A stretch of 64,000 bases of DNA from Schaalia sp. ZJ405 (GCF_011038885.2 NZ_CP064952.1:682001-746000); one strand, 5' to 3'; shown: positions 18,627 through 31,439, counted from the stretch's first letter. A program made the numbers and translations. Notes: generated by a model from the letters alone, not told the origin.

Positions 18627-19226
18627 ATGTCAGTTCTTGCCCTCTACTCCTCACGCTTTGGCCACACAGCGAACATCATCATGAGAGTTGCCCAGAGTCT
18701 TCGCGCTCACGGCATCGACGTCGAAGTTCGTCCCGTTGAAGCCGTGAAGACCCTTGACCCAGCAGTCGACGCGGTGATCCTTGGGGCGTCGGTTCGATAC
18801 GGTGTTTTTGCGCCGTCAGTGTGGCGTTTCGCCAAGAAGAACGTTGAGCGGCTCAATGCGATGCCAACGGCGTTCATCGGCGTCAATCTTGCCGCGGCGA
18901 AACCTGAAAAATCTCAGCCCGACACCAATGCCTACGTCAAGCGATTCCTTGATGGCACCCCGTGGAATCCAACGACGGTTGCCCTTTTTGGTGGCGAACT
19001 TGATTTCCGTCTCTACAACGCCGTCGACACGGCACTACTCAAGCCGATCCTCAAAGCCTCTGGCAAACCCTGGGGTCCCGATGTCCATATTGACTACACG
19101 GACTGGGAGCGTGTTGATTCCTTCGCGGACTCATTCCTGAACCTCATCGGGGCGGGAGAAGCCTCGGCGCAGACGAGTCTTCAGGCCCAGAACCCCACCG
19201 ACACATCGGATTCAGCTGAGAATTAA
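18627..19226 (+). CDS. Flavodoxin-domain protein, HemG-like protoporphyrinogen oxidase
   Basis: A 199-residue flavodoxin fold. The FMN phosphate loop is ALYSSRFGHTANI at residues 5-17, followed by the strand VDAVILGASVRYGVF near 55 and the late FGGELDFRLYNAVD insertion typical of HemG-type enzymes. These oxidise protoporphyrinogen IX using a quinone acceptor in haem synthesis. The C-terminal 25 residues are low-complexity Ser/Thr/Gln. GGAGAG precedes the ATG at 18627. The stop overlaps the convergent folA stop by four bases. No other haem gene is in the window, so the physiological role is inferred only. Confidence 0.75.
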   Translation: MSVLALYSSRFGHTANIIMRVAQSLRAHGIDVEVRPVEAVKTLDPAVDAVILGASVRYGVFAPSVWRFAKKNVERLNAMPTAFIGVNLAAAKPEKSQPDTNAYVKRFLDGTPWNPTTVALFGGELDFRLYNAVDTALLKPILKASGKPWGPDVHIDYTDWERVDSFADSFLNLIGAGEASAQTSLQAQNPTDTSDSAEN

Positions 19227-19813
19227 CGAGGACGAACACGCACCCACGTCGTCACTTTCCACCGAGCATCACCGGAACGCTCACGCCACTGGGAATCAGA
19301 GCGTAAAGGATCAGGTGCCCACTCGTCCTCGTTAATGAACGGCGCACGAACCAGGGGAGAATCCGGTGAAACCGTCGACGCGACATCGAGGTCAAGATCA
19401 GTGACGACTAGTTCATCGACGATCCCCATGACGTCGGCGTAGAGGTGAGCCCCACCCGTCACCCACACGTGGGATGAATCCCCGACGTGGTTTCCTGCAA
19501 CGAGGAATGCCTCATCTAAGGAATGCACGACAATCCCGCCGGGAGCCTCGAAGTGTCGATCTCGCGTCACGACGATGTTCGTGCGTCCCGGCAAAGCAGC
19601 GCCGAGAGCTTGCCAGGAACGACGCCCCATGATGATGGGGGACCCCATAGTTGACGTCTGAAAATGACGAAAATCCGCGGGGACATGCCAGAGCATGTCT
19701 GTTCCGGAGCCGAGGACGCGGGTGCGATCCTGCGCCCAAATGGACGCGAGGACGACACCGGAATCTTTCAGAGCCTGCGTGGCCTCAAACGGGGAGAGAT
19801 TCGTTATTCCCAT
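19223..19813 (-). CDS. folA: Dihydrofolate reductase
   Basis: Reduces dihydrofolate with NADPH. The 196-residue protein has the WHVPADFRHF active-site segment with the substrate-binding Asp near residue 47, IIMGRRSWQALG for NADPH, TNIVVTRD, and VWVTGGAHLY near 118. About 18 extra residues precede the usual start. It follows thyA by 38 bases on the same strand, the classical thyA-folA pairing: ThyA produces the dihydrofolate that FolA recycles. Confidence 0.95.
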   Translation of the reverse strand: MGITNLSPFEATQALKDSGVVLASIWAQDRTRVLGSGTDMLWHVPADFRHFQTSTMGSPIIMGRRSWQALGAALPGRTNIVVTRDRHFEAPGGIVVHSLDEAFLVAGNHVGDSSHVWVTGGAHLYADVMGIVDELVVTDLDLDVASTVSPDSPLVRAPFINEDEWAPDPLRSDSQWRERSGDARWKVTTWVRVRPR

Positions 19814-19851
19814 GAGTTCATCAACCCCTGATCTGCGTCGTCATCACACCA

Positions 19852-20661
19852 TCACACCGCTACCGGCGCTGTGATCGTCGGATGATGGGTGTAGTTCACG
19901 ACCTCAACGTCGTCAAAGTCGTAGTCAAAAATTGAGTCTGCGCGGCGCAGCGAGAGCGTGGGGAAGGGGTAAGGGTCGCGCGACAGCTGCTCGGTGACCT
20001 GGTCAACGTGGTTGGAGTAGATGTGACAGTCTCCGCCCGTCCAGATGAAGTCGCCGACCTCTAGGCCAGCTTGCTGGGCGAACATATGCGTGAGCAGGGA
20101 ATACGACGCGATGTTGAAGGGAACCCCGAGGAATAGGTCAGCGCTGCGCTGGTAAAGCTGGAGGCTGAGGCGGCCGTCGGCAACGTAGAGCTGGAAGAAT
20201 GCGTGGCACGGCTCCAAAGCCATATCCGGCAAATCCCCAACGTTCCATGCGGACACAATCATCCGCCGGGACTCGGGCTGAGTTTTCAACGTCTCCATAA
20301 CCTGTGAGATCTGATCAATCTCACGGCCGTCCCCGGCGTTCCAATGACGCCACTGGACACCGTAGACGGGACCCAGTTCGCCGTTCTCATCGGCCCACTC
20401 ATTCCAAATGCGGATCTTGTGGTCTTGGAGCCAACGAACATTGGAGTCTCCGGAAAGGAACCAGAGAAGCTCACCAACAATGGATTTCAGATGCACACGC
20501 TTCGTGGTAATCAGCGGGAAACCCTGTGACAGGTCATAGCGCAGCTGCGCTCCGAAAAGGGAACGCGTGCCCGTGCCAGTACGGTCACTCTTGAGCGCCC
20601 CCTCGGACATGACCTTCGCGAGAAGATCCTCATACTGGCGATCAATCACGGTGCCAGTCAC
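19852..20661 (-). CDS. thyA: Thymidylate synthase
   Basis: Methylates dUMP to dTMP using methylenetetrahydrofolate. The 269-residue protein has the nucleophile C152 in [15 protein letters not shown] near 27 (phosphate-binding Arg loop), the [10 protein letters not shown] segment and the closing [11 protein letters not shown]. All conserved blocks are present. Its start overlaps the upstream OsmC-like stop by four bases (ATGA), so the three genes OsmC-thyA-folA are likely one transcript. Confidence 0.97.
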   Translation of the reverse strand: MTGTVIDRQYEDLLAKVMSEGALKSDRTGTGTRSLFGAQLRYDLSQGFPLITTKRVHLKSIVGELLWFLSGDSNVRWLQDHKIRIWNEWADENGELGPVYGVQWRHWNAGDGREIDQISQVMETLKTQPESRRMIVSAWNVGDLPDMALEPCHAFFQLYVADGRLSLQLYQRSADLFLGVPFNIASYSLLTHMFAQQAGLEVGDFIWTGGDCHIYSNHVDQVTEQLSRDPYPFPTLSLRRADSIFDYDFDDVEVVNYTHHPTITAPVAV

Positions 20662-21152
20662 TCGGAAACCTGCTCTGATGTGAATGTATGCGTGTAGGGA
20701 ACAGGCTGGGACAGGGTATGTCCGATCGTGCAGTTGCGGTCGATTGCTCCATTCGCACGGCGCACAAGATCAGCCTGGTCCTTGTCAGACAGTGAGGAGA
20801 GATCCTGGATGAGTTCAACCTGGAACGTCGTGTAGCGATCCTCGTCCTCGTTGTACTCACCGGAAATACCGACGACCTGAGCGAAATCCTCACCCAGACG
20901 GTCAGTCATGCGCTTATCGGACGACATTGCGTTGCAGCCCGCGAGGGCAAGCTTCAACAGGTCACCGGGGGAGAAACGCCCCGGTCCGTCGCCGATCAGA
21001 ATTTCGGCGCCGCGGGAATTACGGGCAACGTACTGGCGCACTCCTTGGCGTTCAAGGAACATCGCGGGCGCTGGCTGGCTGGCTGGCGCCGATGTAGACG
21101 CGGATGCAGCGGAGCCGGAATCCGCAGGTGTAGTCGATGATGAAGTAGTCAT
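20658..21152 (-). CDS. OsmC/Ohr-family peroxide-detoxification protein
   Basis: A 164-residue protein. The first about 30 residues are a low-complexity Ser/Ala/Pro stretch; the DNA near 21071-21091 has tandem CTGG repeats. The OsmC fold then shows the two redox cysteines in [10 protein letters not shown] near 72 and [10 protein letters not shown] near 143. The family reduces organic hydroperoxides through these thiols. It is translationally coupled to thyA. The long N-terminal extension could mean a later true start, for example at MFLERQG. Confidence 0.85.
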   Translation of the reverse strand: MTTSSSTTPADSGSAASASTSAPASQPAPAMFLERQGVRQYVARNSRGAEILIGDGPGRFSPGDLLKLALAGCNAMSSDKRMTDRLGEDFAQVVGISGEYNEDEDRYTTFQVELIQDLSSLSDKDQADLVRRANGAIDRNCTIGHTLSQPVPYTHTFTSEQVSE

Positions 21153-21170
21153 AGGTCCATTGTCCCCTGT

Positions 21171-21737
21171 TCAGTCATCCAATGCATGGTGATCCGTTGA
21201 ATGGGTGCTGGTGAGCCACTGGGTGGTGACGTGTTCCTCGGCTGCGACAAGCTCCTGTACGTGTTCGAGGAGTTTCTGCTCGATGGTGCTGCCAAAGAAC
21301 GGAATGGATACGGAAAGGGTGCCGTGCCCCGTCCTCGTCACACTTGCGGGAGTCGTCTCACCGGGCAGCGGGGTCGAAGGGGCCTCACTCAGCGTCGATG
21401 TCAGGTCCACGCGAAGGTGTGCAGCGTCGACGGTGAGAACGGAATGTATGCGGTCAGGGCACTGCGTAGAGTGAGGATTCGCCTCGTTGGATGTGCCGTT
21501 CTCCAGTTCCTCGCAGTAGGAGAATTTCAGGGGGAATGAGAGATAACCACGGACTTTGTCGGGGAAGGCGTCCTCGGCAAAGTACCCTGTGACGTCGATC
21601 CGGTTGCCGGTGACGTTGACGTGAGGCTCACCCGTGCTCAATCCACTCAGCCGGGCGATCTGAAATGACGGATCGAGAACCGCAGCGACGAGGGCGCACG
21701 CGGATGCCGGATATGTGACGGTGAAGGAAAAATCCAT
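21171..21737 (-). CDS. DUF2505 domain protein
   Basis: A 188-residue protein starting MDFSFTVTYPASA. The start at 21737 follows AGGAG. It matches the actinobacterial DUF2505 family, which shares the START/SRPBCC-like fold predicted to bind hydrophobic ligands; the function is unknown. It ends 18 bases before the osmC-like start, so it may head that transcription unit. It is divergent from pdtaS. Confidence 0.8.
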   Translation of the reverse strand: MDFSFTVTYPASACALVAAVLDPSFQIARLSGLSTGEPHVNVTGNRIDVTGYFAEDAFPDKVRGYLSFPLKFSYCEELENGTSNEANPHSTQCPDRIHSVLTVDAAHLRVDLTSTLSEAPSTPLPGETTPASVTRTGHGTLSVSIPFFGSTIEQKLLEHVQELVAAEEHVTTQWLTSTHSTDHHALDD

Positions 21738-21887
21738 GAAAACTCCTGTGCGGCTGTTGACGTGGCCTCCGGATCTCAGCAGTGGCCCAGTCTCGCTTGC
21801 AATGGATGCCCAGTGTGTGACGTGTGCTCCCACTTTAGGGGTGGGCGTGGAGGGAAGCGAGCGTCGCGGCACATTAGAGTTGTCGCC

Positions 21888-23354
21888 ATGAGAAGTCTCA
21901 CCCAGTTTGCCGAGATTAACGCGATCGATCTCAACGAGGACGAACTCGCGTGGCTTCACCTCCTCCTTGCCGACTGGCAAGTGCTCGCCGATCTTGCTGC
22001 GGCCGACCTGGTGCTGTGGCTGCCGGCGAAAGACTCGAAGTTCTGCGCTGTTGCGCACTCTCGTCCGGCAACGTCAAGCACCGTTCACGTGGAAGATATC
22101 CTCGGTCTTTTCCTGCCGACGGTCCGTGAGGTTGAGCTTCGCCGAGCGATGACGACCGGTCAGGTCATTAAGGCATCGACGGCTCACTGGGCGGGAACGT
22201 ATTCGATGATGGAGACGTGTATTCCCGTGTCATACAACGGGCGCATCATCGCTGTGATGACAAGGGAATCTAACCTTGCTGCCCCTCGCCCGTCCCTGGG
22301 GTCTCAGGGGTGGACGCAGTCGGCGGCAGACATTCTCTGCCAGATGATTGCCCGGGGAGAATACCCGTACGATTCGACACCGACAGTCAGCGGTCACGGG
22401 GTTCCGCGCGTCCAAGATGGGGCCATTTTCATTGACGAGGACGGACGGGTTGAACAGCTCACGCCGAATGCGTCATCGTGCCTGCGACGCTTAGGTATTA
22501 AACAACGCATTATCGGGAAGGTTCTTGCTCAAGAGATCACTCAGGTTGTTGCGGATAAAACACTGATTGAAGAGTCGATGGCGGTTGTTCTCAAGGGACG
22601 GGCATCGTGGCGTGTGGAGATCGCGGCACACGCCTCAACTATTGCGATGCGGGCCTTACCGCTCACGAATGGACGTCACCGCCTGGGAGCTGTGATTCTC
22701 ACTCGGGATCTGTCCGAGATTCGTCGTCACGAGCAGGAACTCATGACGAAAGATGCCACGATTCGCGAGATTCACCACCGGGTGAAGAACAATTTGCAGA
22801 CCGTGTCGGCGCTGTTGCGCTTGCAGTCACGTCGGTCGGAGTCCGATGCGGTGAAGGTTGCGCTAGCTGAGGCGGAACGCCGCGTGCAAGCGATCGCGAC
22901 TGTCCATGCGGCTTTGTCCCAGAATGTTGATGAGTCTGTTGACTTTGATGAGGTTGCGCGCACGGTTTTGCGGATGGCGGGTGCGGTTGCGTCAACGGCT
23001 CACGAGGTTCAGGTTGTCACGACCGGGAAGTTCGGCATCATTCATGCAGAACAGGCACAGGCCTTGGCAACGGTTCTCAATGAGCTTGTGGCAAACTCTG
23101 TGGAACATGGCCTGGCGGACCGCGATGGTATTATTGAAATTTCTGCGAATCGTCAGGGTGAGCGAATGGTTGTGACCGTTGCAGACAACGGGTTGGGCTT
23201 TGAGCCGGGAACGCCGATGACCGGTTTGGGAACACAGATTGTTCAGCAGATGGTCCGCGGAGAACTGCACGGAACGATCGACTGGTCGCTTCGTGAGGGT
23301 GGGGGAACGGTCGTCACTCTCGACATGCATCTTGACGATGGTTCTGATGATTAA
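21888..23354 (+). CDS. pdtaS: PdtaS-type sensor histidine kinase
   Basis: A soluble 488-residue kinase. The N-terminal GAF-like domain (residues 1-170) and a PAS-like domain (GAIFIDEDGRVEQL onwards, about 185-290) are followed by a HisKA_2 dimerisation domain with the phosphorylated His in IREIHHRVKNNLQTVSALL near 300. The ATPase domain has N-box LNELVANSVEHG, G1 VADNGLGF and G2 TGLGTQIVQ. In mycobacteria PdtaS passes phosphate to PdtaR, an ANTAR regulator that binds RNA. No pdtaR gene is in this window. The start ATG 21888 is chosen by family N-terminus. Confidence 0.88.
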   Translation: MRSLTQFAEINAIDLNEDELAWLHLLLADWQVLADLAAADLVLWLPAKDSKFCAVAHSRPATSSTVHVEDILGLFLPTVREVELRRAMTTGQVIKASTAHWAGTYSMMETCIPVSYNGRIIAVMTRESNLAAPRPSLGSQGWTQSAADILCQMIARGEYPYDSTPTVSGHGVPRVQDGAIFIDEDGRVEQLTPNASSCLRRLGIKQRIIGKVLAQEITQVVADKTLIEESMAVVLKGRASWRVEIAAHASTIAMRALPLTNGRHRLGAVILTRDLSEIRRHEQELMTKDATIREIHHRVKNNLQTVSALLRLQSRRSESDAVKVALAEAERRVQAIATVHAALSQNVDESVDFDEVARTVLRMAGAVASTAHEVQVVTTGKFGIIHAEQAQALATVLNELVANSVEHGLADRDGIIEISANRQGERMVVTVADNGLGFEPGTPMTGLGTQIVQQMVRGELHGTIDWSLREGGGTVVTLDMHLDDGSDD

Positions 23355-23448
23355 GTGCTGAACTTGTCTTTGCCGAGGTCGCATGGTCGCTGAGCACGTT
23401 TGCTGTGAGGAGCCGAGCGGGTGGACTTCAGGTGTCGATGAGGACACG

Positions 23449-23486
23449 AACAGGGGTGTCACACCGGTGAGTGTGACACCCCTGTT
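23449..23486. terminator. Bidirectional terminator between pdtaS and whiB1
   Basis: The perfect 15-bp arms AACAGGGGTGTCACA (23449-23463) and TGTGACACCCCTGTT (23472-23486) lie between the two convergent genes. The flanks are not strongly T-rich. Confidence 0.75.
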
Positions 23487-23512
23487 GAAGGTGAAAAGTG
23501 AGGAGCCGCCAA

Positions 23513-23761
23513 TCAGGAGGCACGGCGAGCGCGGGCGGCGCGACGCTTGAGGCTACGCCGTTCTTCCTCGCTCATTCCGCCCCAGACTCCGGAGTCCTGG
23601 TTGTTGTCGATAGCCCACTGAAGGCAGGTCGCTTCAACTTCACAGCTATGGCACACGGCCTTGGCTTCGGTGGCCTGTGCAAGAGCTGGTCCCGTGTTCC
23701 CAATCGGGAAGAACAGCTCGGGGTCTACGCTGAGACAGGCTGCCTTGCTGCGCCAATCCAT
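23513..23761 (-). CDS. whiB1: WhiB1-type Fe-S transcriptional regulator
   Basis: An 82-residue WhiB-like protein. The [4Fe-4S] cysteines are C9, C37, C40 and C46, followed by the GVWGGMSEEERR turn and a basic C-terminal tail (LKRRAARARR) for DNA contact. The PELFFPIGNTGPALAQ segment is the WhiB1 hallmark. WhiB1 is an essential, NO-sensitive partner of the primary sigma factor. AAGGAGC precedes the ATG. It is downstream of, and on the same strand as, the EssC-like gene, with a 174-bp gap that can hold its own promoter. Confidence 0.93.
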   Translation of the reverse strand: MDWRSKAACLSVDPELFFPIGNTGPALAQATEAKAVCHSCEVEATCLQWAIDNNQDSGVWGGMSEEERRSLKRRAARARRAS

Positions 23762-23935
23762 TCTTGAAGCTCCTTTGTACGCCTTGAGACGGTGGATGAC
23801 CTCTGACGCTTACGCGACGTCAGAACAACATCGTTAAGTTTGAGACAAGAGAGCGCAGTCCACAAGAGTTAGGACGCAGACTTTCAGATTCCTCACTGTG
23901 GAAATCGTCACGTTTGACAATTCGCGAATAGGTGA

Positions 23936-26900
23936 TCATTGGTTGTTGGGACTCGTGGGCAGAGGAACTGCCAGGCGTTCACAGCGTCCGTTTTCTATGA
24001 GGAACCCCGTAGATTCGTCCCACATATGAGCTTCTAAAGCAAGGGAGGGGCTTCGACAGCGACGAAGTAACGCTCGTGCAACATCGACCGGCGGATCGAG
24101 CACAACAAGACGGATCGTTGGGGACAGGGGGAGACGGGACCACGCTGATGTTGCCAGGATGTCGATGCGTGCCTGATCCCAGCCTGCCGCGTCGTGCAGC
24201 TGGGTGATCCACTCTGTTGAAATATGCGTCTGATCAGTGAGGATCATCCAATCGCGAGGAGACGTGGGGACATATGGGTGCCAATCCGCACCGATGAGCG
24301 CGATATGCCGTTGGTGCCTGTCGAGATTTCGCACTCTCCACGAATCAGATAATTCGCTGGTGAGGTGCGCTGAGGATGGACTATCGGGGATGCCCAGCGG
24401 GATGGTTGCCTCGATGGGCGTCACAGAACCTGGGGAGCACACCCACACATCGCATTCGCGAGAGGGAAGAGGCAGGCGTGTCTGAAGTCCGAAGGCGTAC
24501 ACGTCGGAACGCGACGTCGGCTGAAAGATTGTCCACGTGCGCTGGGACACGCGAACCCCATGTGAACGATTCTGGCTCAAGCGAGCACCAATGATGATGA
24601 TCCCCCGGGATTCAGCGCGTTGCTGGAGAGTTGACCACAGCGCCTGAGCGTTCGTAAGTCCGATGCGGGTACTCAGCGCGTCAAGGAATGCATCGAGATC
24701 ATCAATGGCGAGGACGGCGGGCCCGTGGACGTGGATGTGTTCAATGAGAAGGGCGAAATCCTCAATGTTGAGGGTTGATACGTGGGACACAGCGGGGATT
24801 TCGAGGCAGTCAGAACACAGGTGAAGAGGGAGCTTTCGTGCCGATGCCAGTCTCACAGCTGCGGATTGCACCCATCGTCGCGCCCGAGCCTGGGAGCCCG
24901 ATGGCATGTAAAAGTGGAGGGCTGGACCGTCCCAGACGAGCGGACGGTGCATGTCCTGATCCACACCGTCAGCAATGGCGAGAATCGGGGAGGTCCGATC
25001 CGACTGACAAGCCTGTGGAGCACATAGTGAATCTGCTTGTTCCCACGTGACATCCGCCGGAATCTCCTGCGGCCACAGCGAAACATCCGGGGATTGCCAG
25101 CTCGGGGACCGTTGTGATGATGAGACGGCCTGGGACCGTGACCCTGGGGAATCTTTAGGCAATGCGACATCTTGAGTCTGCGATCCCGGGGTGTTGTGAG
25201 ATCGCGGTATGGCGAGAAGTCCACCGCAGTTGTTCTGCGCGCGAATAGCATCCACGACCGAGCGAACATTGGGGAGAAAAGCGAATTGCAGTTCGGATAG
25301 CCCGTGAGAACCCGCCAGGAGGGCGCGCCCTGGATTTTTCGGCAGTTGGTGTGCGCGAGCATCGGAGAGAATGTCAAGAGAATCCGTTGCCGAAACGCAT
25401 CGAAGGGCGATCCGTAGATCAATGTTTGCCCGCATTGAGGCGTCGATCGCACCGGAGGGACGCTGCGTGGCTGCGATCAAGTGGAGGCCAAGAGACCGCC
25501 CCTGAGCTGCCAGCCGCATGAGGGTGTTCATTGAGTCGGGGTGTTCATCTTTGAGGACACGGAACTCGTCAATGACAACGACAATGCGCGGCGGTGGAGG
25601 TCCTGTTGGACCGGAGGGATTGGCAGTGAATTCCCGGACCCACTGGGCACGGTCGCTCACTCCAACGTCGTTGAACAACTGTTCGCGCCGTCGAAGTAAG
25701 GCTTGGAGGCCACGCAGAGCACGGTCAGTGAGTCGAGGATCAAGGTCAGTGAGCACACACTCGGTGTGAGGTAAGTCAGCTAATTGCTTAAACGTTGCAC
25801 CGCCCTTGTAATCAATGAGCACGAGCCGCAGGTCATGCGGTGACTCGGCCATACACATCGAGAGCAACCAGGTGATGAGCGCCTGTGATTTCCCCGATCC
25901 CGTTGACCCAGCAACCAGAGCGTGCGGCCCGTTGCGCTCCAAATCGAGCGTGACAAGGCCGTGGGCATCCACGCCGACCGCAGGTGCATGGTCACGTATA
26001 ACGTCAACGCGGTCCCACACAATTTCACGAGGAAGCGCAGGCGTATTCGTGTGGTCGCTCATTGGTGTGGCGCATGCCAGCCACCAGGTCAGTGACACGC
26101 ACGGTCGCTCAGCAGTGACAACGCGATCACACCACGAAGGAAGTTCGTGGAAACTCCGTCCGATTCCGATGTGGATCAGGTCAGCGCTGCGTTGCCCGTT
26201 GTCGCCTGTGTGTCGCGCATCCTTTGGCGCACACCACGGGCAGTCCTCGACGGCTGAAATGTGAACGACCTCTGTTCCAGTTCCAACGGACCAGCATGCC
26301 CCGTCCTCGTCAATGACTTTGCCGCCCCCACAACGCGCCGCGCATTGGGCAGCCCACCATCGAGCGGCAAGAGAAGCGTGTGGCCCGAGGAATCCCATGC
26401 GTTGCACGCGCGGGATATCCATGCGACGAAAAATCGCCGTGGCGTTGAGGGGTGCTCCCGGACTACTGCCCGAAGGCGATGGTCCCACCAACTGAAACAC
26501 TCCTCGACGTGCGCCGTGTCTGTACCCGTTGGGACGTTCTGGCCAGATGTAGATCCCACCGGGCTTAGGCGCGTCGGAGTGATCTACAGAAGAAACAGCC
26601 AGTATCAATGCAAGAAATGACGCATCCACGCAACGCCACCGACGACGCATCAGGAGCCACTTGAAAACGCAGAAAGCCCCGACTGCTGCGGCGCACGCAC
26701 AACACACGCCGACGAGTACCCCTGAGGGTATCGCCAGGATTCTCTGAAGTCGCCATATGAGGAAAAGGGCCATCACCCCGATTGAGATGACGCTCATCCA
26801 CCGCCGTGAGTGGGATTGCTCGGGGACCGGCCATATCAGGGCACGAGGACGAGGCCGCAGCTCGAACACATTAGAACCAACACGAATGTGCTGGCCGATG

Positions 26901-27178
26901 CGAATGCGATGAGGGCCTTGGCTGGTGGGGGAACGCCACATGCCCCACCGGGTGCGAATGGCGATTCCGTTGACCGACTGCTGGTCTGAAAGCCAGACCT
27001 GTCCACGAGCATCCGTTTGTGATTGCGCGTGACAGCGGGATGTGTGGGGATCAGTGAGGAGTACCGAACACGAGCGGCCAATTGGTTCGCCCACGGGGAT
27101 GACCGCACCGATATCGGGGCCAGCGATACATGCCCAATGGGAGGAGACCTTGAGGGCGCGGGTCGTTGGTGATGTCAT
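23936..27178 (-). CDS. Orphan EssC/EccC-like FHA-FtsK/SpoIIIE ATPase
   Basis: A 1080-residue protein. An N-terminal FHA domain (HTSRCHAQ ... VNGIAI, residues 45-110) is followed by two adjacent membrane helices (about 130-180). An FtsK/SpoIIIE ATPase follows with Walker A VAGSTGSGKSQ near 475, LIDYKGGA, and Walker B IVVVIDEF near 575. A C-terminal second ATPase-like domain lacks a Walker A lysine (MPSGSQARAR). This layout matches the motor of type VII secretion (EssC/EccC). No WXG100 substrate or other T7SS gene is in the window. The start ATG 27178 follows AAGGGGA. It is divergent from ligA. Confidence 0.8.
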   Translation of the reverse strand: MTSPTTRALKVSSHWACIAGPDIGAVIPVGEPIGRSCSVLLTDPHTSRCHAQSQTDARGQVWLSDQQSVNGIAIRTRWGMWRSPTSQGPHRIRIGQHIRVGSNVFELRPRPRALIWPVPEQSHSRRWMSVISIGVMALFLIWRLQRILAIPSGVLVGVCCACAAAVGAFCVFKWLLMRRRWRCVDASFLALILAVSSVDHSDAPKPGGIYIWPERPNGYRHGARRGVFQLVGPSPSGSSPGAPLNATAIFRRMDIPRVQRMGFLGPHASLAARWWAAQCAARCGGGKVIDEDGACWSVGTGTEVVHISAVEDCPWCAPKDARHTGDNGQRSADLIHIGIGRSFHELPSWCDRVVTAERPCVSLTWWLACATPMSDHTNTPALPREIVWDRVDVIRDHAPAVGVDAHGLVTLDLERNGPHALVAGSTGSGKSQALITWLLSMCMAESPHDLRLVLIDYKGGATFKQLADLPHTECVLTDLDPRLTDRALRGLQALLRRREQLFNDVGVSDRAQWVREFTANPSGPTGPPPPRIVVVIDEFRVLKDEHPDSMNTLMRLAAQGRSLGLHLIAATQRPSGAIDASMRANIDLRIALRCVSATDSLDILSDARAHQLPKNPGRALLAGSHGLSELQFAFLPNVRSVVDAIRAQNNCGGLLAIPRSHNTPGSQTQDVALPKDSPGSRSQAVSSSQRSPSWQSPDVSLWPQEIPADVTWEQADSLCAPQACQSDRTSPILAIADGVDQDMHRPLVWDGPALHFYMPSGSQARARRWVQSAAVRLASARKLPLHLCSDCLEIPAVSHVSTLNIEDFALLIEHIHVHGPAVLAIDDLDAFLDALSTRIGLTNAQALWSTLQQRAESRGIIIIGARLSQNRSHGVRVSQRTWTIFQPTSRSDVYAFGLQTRLPLPSRECDVWVCSPGSVTPIEATIPLGIPDSPSSAHLTSELSDSWRVRNLDRHQRHIALIGADWHPYVPTSPRDWMILTDQTHISTEWITQLHDAAGWDQARIDILATSAWSRLPLSPTIRLVVLDPPVDVARALLRRCRSPSLALEAHMWDESTGFLIENGRCERLAVPLPTSPNNQ

Positions 27179-27386
27179 TGATCTTTCCCCTTCCCTCAAG
27201 AGTCTGCGTATCCCACGGCTTGCCGCGGGATCAGTGATCACAGCGCCGACGTTCGGTGTCTGCTCAATCCACAGTGGTGTATTGGGAAGCCGTTGGGTAG
27301 CGGACGTGGTGCACCTGTGGATATCCATGCGTGAGGTCAGTCGTTTGTGGATTTCGTCCCGTGTATTCGCGGCCTGTGGATTCTGA

Positions 27387-29933
<2,547 letters not shown>

Positions 29934-29987
29934 GGCGATGGGCCGCAGTGGGGGAAAGATCCGGCGCTAGTGACGATCGGTGATGTC

Positions 29988-31253
29988 CTAGACGATGACC
30001 TCAAAGGGGTGGAGCAGGACTTCGCCGATACGCGTGAGCATATGTCGGTTCTCCCACTCTCGGATCGTCAGTTGCCGGGCGGTTGTCAGGTCATTGGTGA
30101 AGATCTCTTCCATTCGCTCAGCAAGCTCTATGGAGTGGAACTGCATGTTGACCTCGTAGTTTCCGCGCATCGACAAGGGATCGAGGTTCGCAGTGCCAAT
30201 CGTTGACCACTTTCCGTCAACCGTCATCGTTTTCGAGTGCACCATTGCGTGCTGATACAGCCAGATTTCGATCCCTTCGCGCAGGAGCTCCCCAAAGTAG
30301 GGGCGAGCACACCAGTCGGCGAGGATGTGATTGGAGTACTCGGGAATGAGGACCTTCACGGTGACGCCGCGCCGCGCCGCTGACTTAAGAGAAGCGAGGA
30401 TCTCCCGGTCGGGAATGAAATACGCCGTCGTGATGAGGATATGGTCGGTTGCTCTTTCCATCGCATCGATGTACATGCCGCGGATCGGGTACAGCAAGCG
30501 TTCAGGCAGGTTAAATAGCGCCGTGATCTTTGATGACCATTTGCGTGCGCCCAAGTCGGGAAGTTCGGGTGCGTTCTTGGGGCGGAAGATATTCCAGAAA
30601 TCCGAAAATCCGTTTTCTAGTTCCCAGACGGCGTCACCGGTGATTCTCACGTGAGTGTCACGCCATTCGTCGGCAAAGGCATTGCCGATGTTGTAGCCTC
30701 CGACGAATCCGGTGTGTCCATCAACGGTGAGAATTTTGCGGTGATCTTGCCCAGTTTTGCGGATGTTCAAGGTGAACAGGCCCGAGCGGATCGCAGGGAA
30801 TGCGCGGGTGTGGAGGTTAGGCAGCGGGGGGAATTGGTAAAACTTCGGGTCCTGGTTGAGGACTCCGAATCCATCCCACACGCAGTAGACATTGACCCCG
30901 CGCCTGGCTGCCGCGATGAGGGCGTCCTTGAATTTTTGTCCCCATGTGTCCGAACGCCAGATAAAAGTCTCGAAGTAAATATGATCCTCGGCGCAGTTAA
31001 TGGCATCAAGCATGTCTGCGTAGAGGGAATGTCCTTCAGTGTATGTACGAGCCGTGGTTCCACCGATCGTTGTGTCAGCGGGATCAAGTGTGGGAAACCC
31101 GCGGCGACCACCGGGGATACGTTTCTTTCGCACCCTATCAATCGCGTGGACGGCAATGAGCGCTGCCGTTTGGGCTGTGGCAACTGTCAGCCCCACGCGT
31201 TTGAGTGTCTTCCACGTCGAGTCGCTCAAAATTCTGTGGTGCCGAATCTGCAT
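29988..31253 (-). CDS. Phospholipase D / cardiolipin synthase-family protein
   Basis: A 421-residue protein from ATG 31253. One N-terminal hydrophobic helix (VGLTVATAQTAALIAVHAI) is followed by two PLD half-domains with HKD motifs: QDHRKILTVDG near 180 and MVHSKTMTVDGKWSTIGTANLD near 355. This matches bacterial cardiolipin synthases, which condense two phosphatidylglycerols at the membrane. No clear Shine-Dalgarno precedes 31253; a start 26 codons upstream (31331) is possible. Confidence 0.85.
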   Translation of the reverse strand: MQIRHHRILSDSTWKTLKRVGLTVATAQTAALIAVHAIDRVRKKRIPGGRRGFPTLDPADTTIGGTTARTYTEGHSLYADMLDAINCAEDHIYFETFIWRSDTWGQKFKDALIAAARRGVNVYCVWDGFGVLNQDPKFYQFPPLPNLHTRAFPAIRSGLFTLNIRKTGQDHRKILTVDGHTGFVGGYNIGNAFADEWRDTHVRITGDAVWELENGFSDFWNIFRPKNAPELPDLGARKWSSKITALFNLPERLLYPIRGMYIDAMERATDHILITTAYFIPDREILASLKSAARRGVTVKVLIPEYSNHILADWCARPYFGELLREGIEIWLYQHAMVHSKTMTVDGKWSTIGTANLDPLSMRGNYEVNMQFHSIELAERMEEIFTNDLTTARQLTIREWENRHMLTRIGEVLLHPFEVIV

Positions 31254-31439
31254 AGTTGTAGGGTAGCGGGTTTTTCTGATTGACGGGGACGGCGTCGCCC
31301 TCGTCAATCTCCGGACCTGCCGGTGGCGCAACGCTCGTGAGCACTGGGCGCTCCACAGCGGGGGAAGGTGCGATGAAAATGTGGGATCACTTGGTGTCCG
31401 AGGACGAACGACGAAGCGGAGCCGGGTAGGATTCGGATC

